From contig DASWAT010000038.1 in assembly GCA_036390995.1 (NCBI GenBank), forward strand, positions 1 to 36,742: a stretch of 36,742 bases of DNA. Direction: 5' to 3'. The first letter of the stretch is position 1; every line of letters starts with the position of its first letter. This stretch comes from DASQQQ01 sp036390995. Lineage in GTDB: Bacteria > Actinomycetota > UBA4738 > HRBIN12. A model generated the notes under the pieces. It was not told the DNA's origin. It saw only the letters and a list, made by a program, of their open reading frames with translations, and made no database searches. This document shows, one piece after another, positions 17,181-25,033 of the stretch. A program made the translations under genes and the position numbers.

Positions 17181-18233
17181 ATGACCTCGGACGAGCTCGA
17201 TCTCTCGCTGCTCGAGCGCCTGTGCGCGGTCCCGGGCGTGTCGGGGCGCGAGGAGGCCGTGCGGCGGCTCGTGCGCGCCGAGCTCGAGGGACTCGTGGAC
17301 GAGGTCTCGGTAGACACCATGGGCAACCTCGTCGCGGTCCGCCGCGGGGATGGCGGCCCGCGCGTGATGCTCGCCGCCCACATGGACGAGGTCGGGTTCC
17401 TGGTGAAGCACGTGGACGACCGCGGGTTCGTCCGCATCCACCCGGTCGGCGGGATCTTCCCGAAGTTCATCGGGGCGCAGCGGGTCCGGATCCAACCGGC
17501 CGACGGCGGAGCTCCGGTCCTCGGCGTGCTGTACGAGCCGTCCGATCTCGGTCTACCGAACGAGGAGACGAAGGTCCCGAAGGTCGAGGAGTTCTTCGTC
17601 GACGTCGGTCTGCCGGGTGCCGCGAGGCTGAGCGTGGGCGACGCCGTCACGATGGACCGTGGGCTTGAGCGTTCCGGGGACCGAGTGGTGGCCAAGGCCC
17701 TCGATGATCGGGTCGGGTTGTTCGTCATCCTGGAGGTCCTGCGGCGGCTCCCCCGCGGCCGCGCGGACGTGATCGTGGTGGGGAGCGTCCAGGAGGAGAT
17801 CGGCACGCGTGGTGCCACCGTGGCGGCGCATCGCATCGCCAAGGACGTGGCCGTCGCCGTCGACACGACGCATGCCCGGGACCTGCCCGGCGTGGAGGGG
17901 TCCAAGACGATCACGCGGCTCGAGGAGGGCGTCTCGATCAAGGTCATGGACCGGCACCAGATCACGAACGCGAAGCTCGTGGGCTTCGTGCGCCGGCTCG
18001 CCGAGGATCGGGAGATCCCCTACCAGCTCGAGGTCGGCCTCCCCGGCGGAACCGACGCCGAGGCCATCGAGATCGCGGGCGACGGCACCCCGTCCATCGC
18101 CCTGTCGATCCCTTGCCGCTACCCTCACACGGCCTCGGAGACGTGCGACCTGCGGGACGTCCTGGCCACCATCCGGCTGCTGCAGGCGTTCGTGGAGGAG
18201 CTCACCGAGTCGGTCCTGTCGTTCGACGTTTGA
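17181..18233 (+). CDS. M42 family metallopeptidase (glutamyl aminopeptidase/cellulase-M type)
   Basis: 350 residues, normal length for the TET aminopeptidase family. The co-catalytic two-metal site is visible: His67 and Asp69 (AAHMDEVG), Asp175 or Asp176 (AKALDDRVG), the catalytic Glu pair 205-206 (QEEIGTRG), Asp228 (AVDTTHA) and His315 (CRYPHTASE). These cytosolic enzymes form large tetrahedral assemblies that trim peptides released by the proteasome or other proteases. The ATG at 17181 has AAAGGGG upstream. It directly follows the HtrA-type protease on the same strand but with a strong hairpin between, so separate transcription is likely. Confidence 0.93.
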   Translation: MTSDELDLSLLERLCAVPGVSGREEAVRRLVRAELEGLVDEVSVDTMGNLVAVRRGDGGPRVMLAAHMDEVGFLVKHVDDRGFVRIHPVGGIFPKFIGAQRVRIQPADGGAPVLGVLYEPSDLGLPNEETKVPKVEEFFVDVGLPGAARLSVGDAVTMDRGLERSGDRVVAKALDDRVGLFVILEVLRRLPRGRADVIVVGSVQEEIGTRGATVAAHRIAKDVAVAVDTTHARDLPGVEGSKTITRLEEGVSIKVMDRHQITNAKLVGFVRRLAEDREIPYQLEVGLPGGTDAEAIEIAGDGTPSIALSIPCRYPHTASETCDLRDVLATIRLLQAFVEELTESVLSFDV

Positions 18234-18239
18234 CGAACC

Positions 18240-18263
18240 GACCGGGCCGCCATTCGCCCGATC
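18240..18263 (+). terminator. Imperfect hairpin after the M42 peptidase gene
   Basis: GACCGGGC and GCCCGATC pair with one C-A mismatch around an 8-nt loop, starting seven nucleotides after the stop. Confidence 0.4.
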
Positions 18264-18281
18264 GGGTTAGGTCGCGGCGAC

Positions 18282-18366
18282 GGACGTAGGTCCTCCGGAT
18301 CCGATCCTGGCGTGCACGGGCGAAAGTCGGATCCGCGGGTCAAGTTCCGAGGCCCGGATCTCCGAT
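18282..18366 (+). promoter_or_regulatory. Repeat-rich upstream region of the secreted Ig/FnIII gene
   Basis: The stretch contains GGACGTAGGTCC (18282-18293, a GGAC/GTCC inverted repeat), two copies of the palindrome CGGATCCG (18296-18303 and 18328-18335) and a related CGGATCTCCG (18356-18365). Clustered palindromes ahead of one exported-protein gene suggest multiple operator sites. No riboswitch class could be matched. Confidence 0.3.
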
Positions 18367-18402
18367 GTGACGAGCTGGAAGCGACCCAGAAGGAGGCCCC
18401 CC

Positions 18403-19086
18403 GTGCGCGTTGCCCGTAGGTTCGCGGTGCTTGCCGTCGGCGCGCTGCTGGTGCTGTCGATGGCGCTGCCTGCGTCGGCGAAGCCGGCGCCGGTCACGAA
18501 GATCCGCTTCAAGCTCGACGTCCATCACATCACGCTCGGTCAGTCCCTGACCGGCACGGCCACGGTGTGGACGCGTGACGGCCACGCCTGGGTGCCGCTC
18601 GACGCCGCCCTGCTGTCCATCCGGGTCCACGGTGTCGAGGTCGGCATCGCGACCACCGACTCGACCGGCGTCGCGGCGATCTCGTACACGCCGCTCGAGG
18701 TCGGCGGCGCCGCCCTGAAGGTCTCCTACGCCGGCGACGACCTGCACAAGCGGGCTCGTCGGGCGCAGGGGTTCGAGGTGGGCGAGAGCGCCACCCCGGT
18801 CACGGCGCCCGCCGCGCCGGCGGTGACGGCGTCGAGCCCACTCACGGGTGAGATCTTGCTGTCGTGGACGGCCCCGGCCGACGGCGGCTCGGCCATCACG
18901 GGCTACAACGTCTACCGCGGTGTCTCAGCGGGGACCGAGGCGCTGTTCGCGTCGGTATCGGCGTCCACGACCACGTTCAACGACACCGGCCTCACCACCG
19001 GGGACACGTGGTTCTACGTGGTCACCGCCGTGAACGCGTTCGGCGAGAGCGCACCATCCACCGAGGTGTCGGAAACCGTCAGCTAA
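18403..19086 (+). CDS. Secreted protein with Ig-like and fibronectin type III domains
   Basis: 227 residues. A Sec signal peptide is visible (basic start, hydrophobic core, ALPASA cleavage region near residue 25). The first half is an all-beta Ig-like domain of the bacterial surface type (LGQSLTGTATVW ... TTDSTGVAAISYTP ... LKVSYAGDD). The second half is a fibronectin type III domain (APAAPAVTASS, LSWTAPADGGSAITGYNVYRG, WFYVVTAVNAFGESAPS). Such modules bind polysaccharides or proteins or act as spacers; no catalytic motif is seen. The GTG at 18403 is preceded by AGAAGGAGG with good spacing, better than the in-frame ATG at 18367. Confidence 0.85.
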   Translation: MRVARRFAVLAVGALLVLSMALPASAKPAPVTKIRFKLDVHHITLGQSLTGTATVWTRDGHAWVPLDAALLSIRVHGVEVGIATTDSTGVAAISYTPLEVGGAALKVSYAGDDLHKRARRAQGFEVGESATPVTAPAAPAVTASSPLTGEILLSWTAPADGGSAITGYNVYRGVSAGTEALFASVSASTTTFNDTGLTTGDTWFYVVTAVNAFGESAPSTEVSETVS

Positions 19087-19108
19087 CGGGGCGGCACCGC
19101 CGGAGCGA

Positions 19109-19140
19109 CGGGGCGCGGGCTCGAAGGGGCCCGCGCCCCG
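19109..19140. terminator. Bidirectional 12-bp hairpin between convergent genes
   Basis: CGGGGCGCGGGC and its exact complement flank an 8-nt loop (TCGAAGGG). It sits between the stop of the Ig/FnIII gene (plus) and that of the URO-D-family gene (minus) and could terminate both. Confidence 0.6.
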
Positions 19141-19165
19141 CTCGTTCCAGGAGGCATGGGGAGCT

Positions 19166-20158
19166 TCAGGACCTCACCCGCTCCGTGATGGCTCGAAGGT
19201 TCTCCCCGGGCGCCTCCGGAGGGACCGAGCATCCCGGCGCCAGGAGGAAGCCCGCCCCGCGGGTGGTGAACGCATCGGTTCGCGCCTCGGCGGCGACGTC
19301 GTCGGGTGACCCGTGGACCAGCGTTCCCGCATGATCGAGGCCGCCCATCACCGCCTTGCCGCTCCGATCCCGCCCCTCCGGGAGCGATGGGTTGCCGGGA
19401 TCGTGCACGGACCAGCTCACGGCGTGCGCGTCGAGCTCCGAGGCGAGCTCGAAGTGGATCCTCGGGCCGCACAGGTGCAGGACGTCGAACCACGACCGTC
19501 CTCGCACCGAGGCCAGGACGGCCCGGTCGTACGGCAGCGCCAGCCGTTCGTACTCCTCCAGCGAGAACAGGTCCGAGGACGCGTAGCCGGAGATGGCATA
19601 GAAGATGCCCGCGGCGCCGGCCTCGATCGACCGAGTCGCGAAGTCGGCGAGCGCCTCGCCGATGCGCTCCAGCGCGGGTCCCACCCGATCCGGATGCTCG
19701 CGCAGCTCGCGCGCGGCCCCCGGCTTGTCCTCGCGCAGCAGGTAGCCCGCCACGGTGAGCGGGGAGAACACGGTCTGGATCACCGGCACGGAGGTGCCGA
19801 TCGCCTCGACGACCATCCGGAGCGCCTCCACCTGGTCGGCCAGCGCCGGAGCGTCCGCCCCGACCGATGGGAGGCGTGCCCAGTCCTCCGGGGTCGCGAC
19901 GGCCGGGCGGACCTGAGCGGGCGCGTCGGCGAACCCGCGCGCCGGTGCGTACTCGCACCCGAAGGCCTCGGCGAAGCAGGACGCCCGCGGCTGGAGCTTC
20001 ACGAAGTCCCACCCGTACTCGCGCTGGCGCGCCACCGTTACACGGGCGAGGTCCCGGGGCGACCACTCCTCGCGATACGTGTGCCCCCACCACCCGGCCG
20101 GCGGCCGGTCCGGGCGCTCCAGCGACAAGGCGGCGCGAACGCGCTCCCGGGACTCCAC
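19166..20158 (-). CDS. Uroporphyrinogen decarboxylase (URO-D) family protein
   Basis: 330 residues with a URO-D-like TIM barrel: RERVRAALSLERPDRPPAGWWGH at the N-terminus, GWDFVKLQPRASC, VIQTVFSPLTVAGYL, GAAGIFYAISGYASSDLFSLEEYERLALPYDRAVL, DVLHLCGP, and GFLLAPGCSVPPEAPGENLRAI near the end. It differs from HemE and resembles the wider family that includes corrinoid-linked methyltransferases, so I do not call it heme biosynthesis. The N-terminal region keeps no HemE-like substrate Arg pattern that I can see. The GTG at 20158 has no SD but has a TACACT box eight nucleotides upstream. It is divergent from the molybdenum hydroxylase, with 80 nt between starts. Confidence 0.82.
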   Translation of the reverse strand: MESRERVRAALSLERPDRPPAGWWGHTYREEWSPRDLARVTVARQREYGWDFVKLQPRASCFAEAFGCEYAPARGFADAPAQVRPAVATPEDWARLPSVGADAPALADQVEALRMVVEAIGTSVPVIQTVFSPLTVAGYLLREDKPGAARELREHPDRVGPALERIGEALADFATRSIEAGAAGIFYAISGYASSDLFSLEEYERLALPYDRAVLASVRGRSWFDVLHLCGPRIHFELASELDAHAVSWSVHDPGNPSLPEGRDRSGKAVMGGLDHAGTLVHGSPDDVAAEARTDAFTTRGAGFLLAPGCSVPPEAPGENLRAITERVRS

Positions 20159-20166
20159 GGGACGCG

Positions 20167-20172
20167 AGTGTA
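20167..20172 (-). promoter_or_regulatory. Putative -10 box of a leaderless promoter (URO-D-family gene)
   Basis: On the minus strand TACACT is followed by CGCGTCCC and the GTG start codon at 20158. The hexamer is identical to that of the cyclase gene at 4272. Confidence 0.45.
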
Positions 20173-20238
20173 GTGGCCGGTGCGATACTCGACGGCGGGC
20201 GCTTTCACCCTGCAGAGTGCGTCCTGGAGATCGCACGG

Positions 20239-22836
20239 ATGGCGCGTATCGTCGTCAACGGCACCGAGCACGAGCTCTCGACGGAGCCTGATCGAGGCCT
20301 GCTGTTCGCGCTGCGAGAGGAGCTCGGCGTCACCGGTCCGAAGTACGGGTGCGGCGAAGGCGTGTGCGGCGCGTGCACCGTCCTGCTGGACGGGGAGGCG
20401 ATCCGTTCTTGCACGTTCCCGCTCGCCGACGCGGCGGGCCACTCCGTCACCACGGTCGAGGGCCTGGCGCGCGACGGCGCTCTGCATCCGGTGCAGCGCG
20501 CGTTCGCCGAGGTCGGAGCGATGCAGTGCGGATACTGCACGCCAGGCATGGTGGTTGCCGCCGCCGCGCTGCTCGGGTCGACGCCGGATCCAGGGGACGA
20601 CCAGATCCGCGAGGCACTGCAGGGCAACGTGTGCCGCTGCTGCACGTACCCGCGCATCGAGCGAGCGGTGCGGCGTGCCACGGAGCTCGCGCAGGCCGCC
20701 GGCGGTGAAGGCTTCGTGCCGCTTCCCGACCGAGCGTTGCGAGCCGACGAAACGTGGCCGCGGCCGCAGCTCCCGTGGGATCTCGCGGATCCGGACGCTC
20801 GGGATTGGTTCGAGGTCCTGCCCGGTGGGCTCGTGGTGGTCCTGCCCCCGGAGGCCGGGAGCGGCTGGTTCCCGAACGGTGGGGCCTGGATCCACGTCGA
20901 CGCCACCGGCGGCGTGACGGCGTTCACGGGGAAGGTGGACGTGGGTCAGGACAATCGCACAGCGCTGTCCCTGCGGGTCGCGCGGGAACTGCGCGTCGCG
21001 ACCGAGCGTGTGCGCCTCGTGATGGGGGACACGGACCTCTGCCCGTTCGATCCGGGGACGTTCGGGAGCCGCTCGATGCCCGATGCGGGGGAGGTGCTCG
21101 CCCGCACGGCCGCAGGCACCCGCGAAGCGTTGTTGGGACTGGCGGGGGAGCGATGGGGCATCGATCGCTCGCTGCTCGATGCGGCGGAGGGATCCATCCG
21201 CCGGACCGGGACGAGCCAGCGGGCCCCGTACGGCGAGCTGGTCCGCGGCTTGGAGCGTGTCGAGATCCTGCCCCGGGAGATCTCGGCGACGGTCAAGGCG
21301 GGCGATCCGTCCGCGCGCAGGCCGGTGCCCACCGAGGGGGCGATCGAGGCGGCCGTCGGGGCCCGCCGGTATCCCTCAGACATCGCGCGGCCCGGGATGC
21401 TCCACGGCGCGGTGCTGCGGCCCCCTGCGTTCGGGGCCACGCTTCGATCCGTGGATCTGGGTCCGGCGCCAGACGTGCCGGGCGTGACGCTCGTCCACGA
21501 CGGCACGTTCGTGGGTGCGGTGGCCCCCGATCCGCTCGCGGCCGGACGCGCGATCGCCGCCGTGCGGGCCGAGTGGGACCAACGGCCCCAGCCCTCCGAG
21601 TCCGAGCTGATCGAGTACCTCCGATCCCACCCGGCGCACGTGGAGGGCTGGGGCGGCGTGTTCGAGCACGGGTCCGGCGATCCGGGAAGAGCGCTCTCCG
21701 ATGCGGACGTTCGCTTGGCGGCCACCTACACCACGGCCTACATCGCCCATGCGCCCCTCGAGACGCGTGTGGCCGTGGCCGAATGGGAGGGCCAACGCGT
21801 CACCGTCTGGACCGGCACGCAGCGGCCGATCGGGGTGCGGGAGGAGGTCGCCGAGGCGCTCGGCGTGCCCGAGGAGCACGTCCGCGTCATCGTGCCGCCC
21901 ACCGGGGCCGGCTACGGCGGCAAGCACTCGGGCGAAGCAGCCGTCGAGGCCGCCCGCCTTGCCCGAGCGAGCGGCCGCCCGGTGAAGGTTCGATGGAGCC
22001 GCGAGGAGGAGTTCACGTGGGGGTACTTCCGCCCCGCGGCGGTGATCGACGTCCGGAGCGGGGCGACCCGTGAGGGGGTCATCACCGCGTGGGAGTTCAC
22101 GAACCTGAACTCCGGACCCGCGGCGATCCTGTGTCCCTACGACATCCCGCACCAGTCGATCCGCTTCCAGCCTGCGGTGTCGCCGCTCCGCCAGGGGTCG
22201 TACCGGGCGCTCGCGGCCACCGCGAACCACTTCGCGCGTGAGTCGCACATGGACGAGCTGGCGCACGAGCTCGGGATCGATCCGCTCGAGCTTCGCCTTC
22301 GGCACCTCTCGGACGAGCGCCTGGCCGCGGTGTTCCGCACGGCAGGGGAGCACGCAGCCTGGTCGGAGGGGGTGGCCCGCTCCCACGGGGCCGGGCGCGG
22401 GCTCGGCATCGCCGGCGGGGTCGAGAAGGACGGACGGGTGGCCACCGTCGCCGACGTGCGAGTGGATCCGGATCGGCGGGTCGAGATCCTCCGGATCGTG
22501 ACCGCGTTCGAGTGCGGAGCGATCGTCGACCCGGACAACCTGAGGAACCAGATCGAGGGCGCGACGGTGATGGGTCTGGGCGGGGCGCTCTTCGAGCGGG
22601 TCCGCTTCGCGAACGGCCGGATCCTGAACGCATGCCTTTCCGAGTACCGTGTGCCGCGCTTCGCCGACGTGCCGCCGATCGAGGTCGTTCTGGTCGATCT
22701 TCCGGACGAGCCTCCTGCAGGTGCGGGCGAGACCCCGATCGTTGCCGTGGCGCCCGCGGTCGCGAACGCGATCTTCGCGGCGACCGGCCGACGGCTCCGC
22801 TCGATGCCGCTCGTGCCCGACGGCCTGGTGCCGTAG
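20239..22836 (+). CDS. Single-chain molybdenum hydroxylase: [2Fe-2S] subunit fused to molybdopterin-binding subunit
   Basis: 865 residues. The first about 155 residues are a complete [2Fe-2S] subunit of the xanthine dehydrogenase/CO dehydrogenase family, with a plant-type ferredoxin cluster (Cys38, Cys43, Cys46, Cys58) and a second cluster (Cys97, Cys100, Cys132, Cys134). A linker follows, then the molybdopterin subunit: VTAFTGKVDVGQ, RVRLVMGDTDL, PPTGAGYGGKHSGEA, and GAGETPIVAV near the C-terminus with the expected catalytic Glu831. Separate genes are the usual arrangement. The order and the absence of a FAD subunit are closest to isoquinoline 1-oxidoreductase/aldehyde oxidoreductase types. 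It probably hydroxylates an N-heterocycle or oxidises an aldehyde. The ATG at 20239 has a TGGAGA run upstream. Confidence 0.9.
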   Translation: MARIVVNGTEHELSTEPDRGLLFALREELGVTGPKYGCGEGVCGACTVLLDGEAIRSCTFPLADAAGHSVTTVEGLARDGALHPVQRAFAEVGAMQCGYCTPGMVVAAAALLGSTPDPGDDQIREALQGNVCRCCTYPRIERAVRRATELAQAAGGEGFVPLPDRALRADETWPRPQLPWDLADPDARDWFEVLPGGLVVVLPPEAGSGWFPNGGAWIHVDATGGVTAFTGKVDVGQDNRTALSLRVARELRVATERVRLVMGDTDLCPFDPGTFGSRSMPDAGEVLARTAAGTREALLGLAGERWGIDRSLLDAAEGSIRRTGTSQRAPYGELVRGLERVEILPREISATVKAGDPSARRPVPTEGAIEAAVGARRYPSDIARPGMLHGAVLRPPAFGATLRSVDLGPAPDVPGVTLVHDGTFVGAVAPDPLAAGRAIAAVRAEWDQRPQPSESELIEYLRSHPAHVEGWGGVFEHGSGDPGRALSDADVRLAATYTTAYIAHAPLETRVAVAEWEGQRVTVWTGTQRPIGVREEVAEALGVPEEHVRVIVPPTGAGYGGKHSGEAAVEAARLARASGRPVKVRWSREEEFTWGYFRPAAVIDVRSGATREGVITAWEFTNLNSGPAAILCPYDIPHQSIRFQPAVSPLRQGSYRALAATANHFARESHMDELAHELGIDPLELRLRHLSDERLAAVFRTAGEHAAWSEGVARSHGAGRGLGIAGGVEKDGRVATVADVRVDPDRRVEILRIVTAFECGAIVDPDNLRNQIEGATVMGLGGALFERVRFANGRILNACLSEYRVPRFADVPPIEVVLVDLPDEPPAGAGETPIVAVAPAVANAIFAATGRRLRSMPLVPDGLVP

Positions 22837-22858
22837 GCCGCCCGGCGCCCCTGGCGGC
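22837..22858 (+). terminator. Short hairpin after the molybdenum hydroxylase gene
   Basis: GCCGCC and GGCGGC (6 bp) enclose a 10-nt loop immediately after the stop codon. A weak candidate. Confidence 0.3.
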
Positions 22859-22947
22859 GGAGTGGATGGCTAGGCCGTTCGACCGCTTGTCCGGTTCGCG
22901 GACCCGGGTCGACAATCGCAGGTGGAAGCGCATCGTTGGAGGACGTC

Positions 22948-23082
22948 ATGAGTCATCGAGCGCACGACGGAGGCATCGTCCGCGAGATGTTCATCGCGCT
23001 CGTCGCCCTCGCGTTCGCGGCCAGCGTCGCCTTCATCGCGTACATCGCGCACCTTGGGCCGACCGGTCGCGTCGGGCAGTAA
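22948..23082 (+). CDS. 44-residue single-pass membrane microprotein
   Basis: A small ORF of 44 codons starting at ATG 22948, with GGAGG five nucleotides upstream and a TAA stop. The peptide has a short polar head (MSHRAHDGGIVREM), one hydrophobic segment of about 21 residues (FIALVALAFAASVAFIAYIAH) and a short Gly/Arg tail. A hairpin begins nine nucleotides after the stop. A good SD, a clean membrane segment and a following hairpin support a real gene, although no homologue is recognised. Function is unknown; small single-TM proteins often modulate membrane complexes. Confidence 0.6.
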   Translation: MSHRAHDGGIVREMFIALVALAFAASVAFIAYIAHLGPTGRVGQ

Positions 23083-23091
23083 CGAGCGTTT

Positions 23092-23117
23092 CGGTCGGCG
23101 GGCCCGCCGCCCGACCG
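23092..23117 (+). terminator. Hairpin after the microprotein gene
   Basis: CGGTCGG and CCGACCG pair around a G+C-rich core that is itself nearly self-complementary, followed by TTCTGTCCT, relatively T-rich for this genome. Confidence 0.5.
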
Positions 23118-23213
23118 TTCTGTCCTGCTGACCCGCGGGGTTGCGGAAACGCGCCACTGCGTGTAGTTGTCAACAGTTGCGCATCGTCCGTTCTCGAGCG
23201 CAAGGAGGCAGGG

Positions 23214-24896
23214 ATGAGACGTCGCGTGCTACCCGTCGGGGCAACCCTTGTGCTGCTCCTCGGCCTGGCCCTCCCGTCGCGAGCGGCGACCAACGTCCGT
23301 GTGACCGTGGATAACTCGGCCGACACCTACGCGCGCTACGATGGCGGCACGGACGCCACCCTCGACGCCTGCAGCACGGGCCGGCGCCAGCAGAACGAGC
23401 CCACCGTGGCGGTCGATCCCTCCGACCCCGACGTGGTGGTCGCGGGCGCGAACGACTACTGCGCGTCGATCGTGAACCCCGAGGTGTGGGTCGGCTACTA
23501 CCGGTCGACCAACGGCGGAACCGACTGGACGAACAGCCTGGTGCCCGGATATCCGGGCGACTCTTCCTCCGCCGGCACGGCCTCCCCGGTCCACGGGTCC
23601 TGTGCGGCCGCCGGCGACCCCACCCAAGCCTTCGACGCAGATGGCAACCTGTTCTACGGGTTCATCTGCTTCAACCGGTCCAAGCCCATCAACGGTGCTG
23701 TGTACGTCGCGAAGTACACGGGCCACGGGGCCACGTACGACCGGACCGTCCTGGTCAAGGCGGGGACCCCCTCCGGGCTGTTCAGCGCCGGCCTGTTCCA
23801 GGACAAGATCAACCTGACCGTCGACCAGACGGACGAGGCCACGGCGGGGAACGTGTACGTGGCGTGGTCGCAGTACAACGGGTTCTCGCCCAACAACGCC
23901 GTGCTGTTCTCGCGCTCGACGGATCACGGTCTCTCGTGGTCGAGGGCGATCAAGGTCACGCCGAAGGAGCACGGGACGGCCTCGTTCGCGGATCTCGCGG
24001 TTGGGCCGGACGGAGCGGTGTACCTCACCTACCTGACGTACCCGTCCAGCAGCCGGCCGACCTCGGACGTCTGGCTGCTGAAGTCCACGGACGGCGGCGT
24101 CTCGTGGCAGACGCCGATCCACATCGCCTCGATCACGCGGTTCGACTCGGACCAGTTCAGCGGCTCGACGGGAACGGTCGACTGCGGGGACGGTCCCTTC
24201 GCCTGCGCCAGTGGCTTCACGTTCTCGCGGTTCTTCAGCTCCTCGGCGGTGACCGCGGACGACTCCGGCGTCCACGTGGTATGGGCCGGCGAGCTCCCCA
24301 GCGGGCAGTCGAAGATCTTCGTGCGGAGTTCGGACGACGGGGGCGCCACCTGGAGCGACGCGGCGACGTTGGACGACGTCACCACGGGTCACCAGTGGTT
24401 CCCGGACATCGCATCGGCCGACGGAACGATCACGGTGGTCTTCTACGACTCGAGGGACGATCCGGCCTACGCACCGGATGTGCCGCCGGGGGACACGGCG
24501 TCCGGCACGAACTCGGGCGACGTGGTTCAGACGTGGGTGGCGCGGTCCACCGACGGCGGAGGCGACTGGACCGAATCGCAGGTCAGCACGGCCGGAAGCA
24601 ACTTCGGCTGGGAGACCCACGGAACGCGGCGGATCGGGTTCTGGGGCGACTACATCTACGTCTCGGCCGTCCCGGGCGCGGTGAACGTGACGTGGACGGA
24701 TTCGCGGGACCTGGTCTCCGGCAGCGACCCTCGTGAGACCGGGACCGACGACGACGCGGACGGCTTCGACGTCTACCAGCCCTGCACGTACGTCCCGAAC
24801 GACATCAACGCACCCTCGTACTCCTCGCCCGCCAACGGCGACCCCTGTCTGTCGCAAGGCGGCCTGGACCAGAACATCTACGGGGCTCGCCTCTAG
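23214..24896 (+). CDS. Secreted Asp-box (BNR/sialidase-fold) beta-propeller protein A
   Basis: 560 residues with a Sec signal peptide (MRRRVLPVG, hydrophobic core, cleavage near LPSRAA). At least five Asp-box motifs (S-x-D-x-G-x-x-W type) are visible: STNGGTDW, STDHGLSW, STDGGVSW, SSDDGGATW and STDGGGDW. These mark beta-propeller blades as in sialidases and BNR proteins. The sialidase Arg triad and FRIP motif are not evident, so glycosidase activity should not be assumed. The N-terminal signature QNEPTVAVDPSDPDVVVAGANDYC is shared in modified form with the paralogue at 32330-33922. The ATG at 23214 follows AAGGAGG with five nucleotides spacing. Cys pairs suggest disulfides in the exported protein. 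Confidence 0.85.
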   Translation: MRRRVLPVGATLVLLLGLALPSRAATNVRVTVDNSADTYARYDGGTDATLDACSTGRRQQNEPTVAVDPSDPDVVVAGANDYCASIVNPEVWVGYYRSTNGGTDWTNSLVPGYPGDSSSAGTASPVHGSCAAAGDPTQAFDADGNLFYGFICFNRSKPINGAVYVAKYTGHGATYDRTVLVKAGTPSGLFSAGLFQDKINLTVDQTDEATAGNVYVAWSQYNGFSPNNAVLFSRSTDHGLSWSRAIKVTPKEHGTASFADLAVGPDGAVYLTYLTYPSSSRPTSDVWLLKSTDGGVSWQTPIHIASITRFDSDQFSGSTGTVDCGDGPFACASGFTFSRFFSSSAVTADDSGVHVVWAGELPSGQSKIFVRSSDDGGATWSDAATLDDVTTGHQWFPDIASADGTITVVFYDSRDDPAYAPDVPPGDTASGTNSGDVVQTWVARSTDGGGDWTESQVSTAGSNFGWETHGTRRIGFWGDYIYVSAVPGAVNVTWTDSRDLVSGSDPRETGTDDDADGFDVYQPCTYVPNDINAPSYSSPANGDPCLSQGGLDQNIYGARL

Positions 24897-24914
24897 GCGA
24901 GCGAGCCGACCCGG

Positions 24915-24951
24915 CGCGACCCGCTCCGAGGGATCAGCGGGGCGGGTCGCG
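24915..24951 (+). terminator. 10-bp hairpin after BNR protein A gene
   Basis: CGCGACCCGC and GCGGGTCGCG form a perfect 10-bp stem around a 17-nt loop, 18 nt after the stop. Confidence 0.5.
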
Positions 24952-25033
24952 GCGCGTCATCCCTCGGGCGGGACCTTCAGCCCTTCCACGCACGCTCGCT
25001 CGCGGGTAGCACGGTGCCGAAGGGGGGCACGTC

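Noticed and set aside
18296..18366. Cyclic-di-GMP (GEMM) or c-di-AMP riboswitch
   Set aside because: The conserved core sequences of both classes are missing; only a superficial GGGCGAAAG resemblance exists.
18340..18368. Flagellar-type (sigma-28-like) promoter TCAAGTTC ... CCGAT before the secreted Ig/FnIII gene
   Set aside because: Spacing is two nucleotides longer than the usual sigma-28 layout and no motility gene is in the window.
19166..20158. HemE of heme biosynthesis
   Set aside because: The sequence belongs to the wider URO-D family; the HemE N-terminal substrate-binding pattern is not evident and no other heme gene is nearby.
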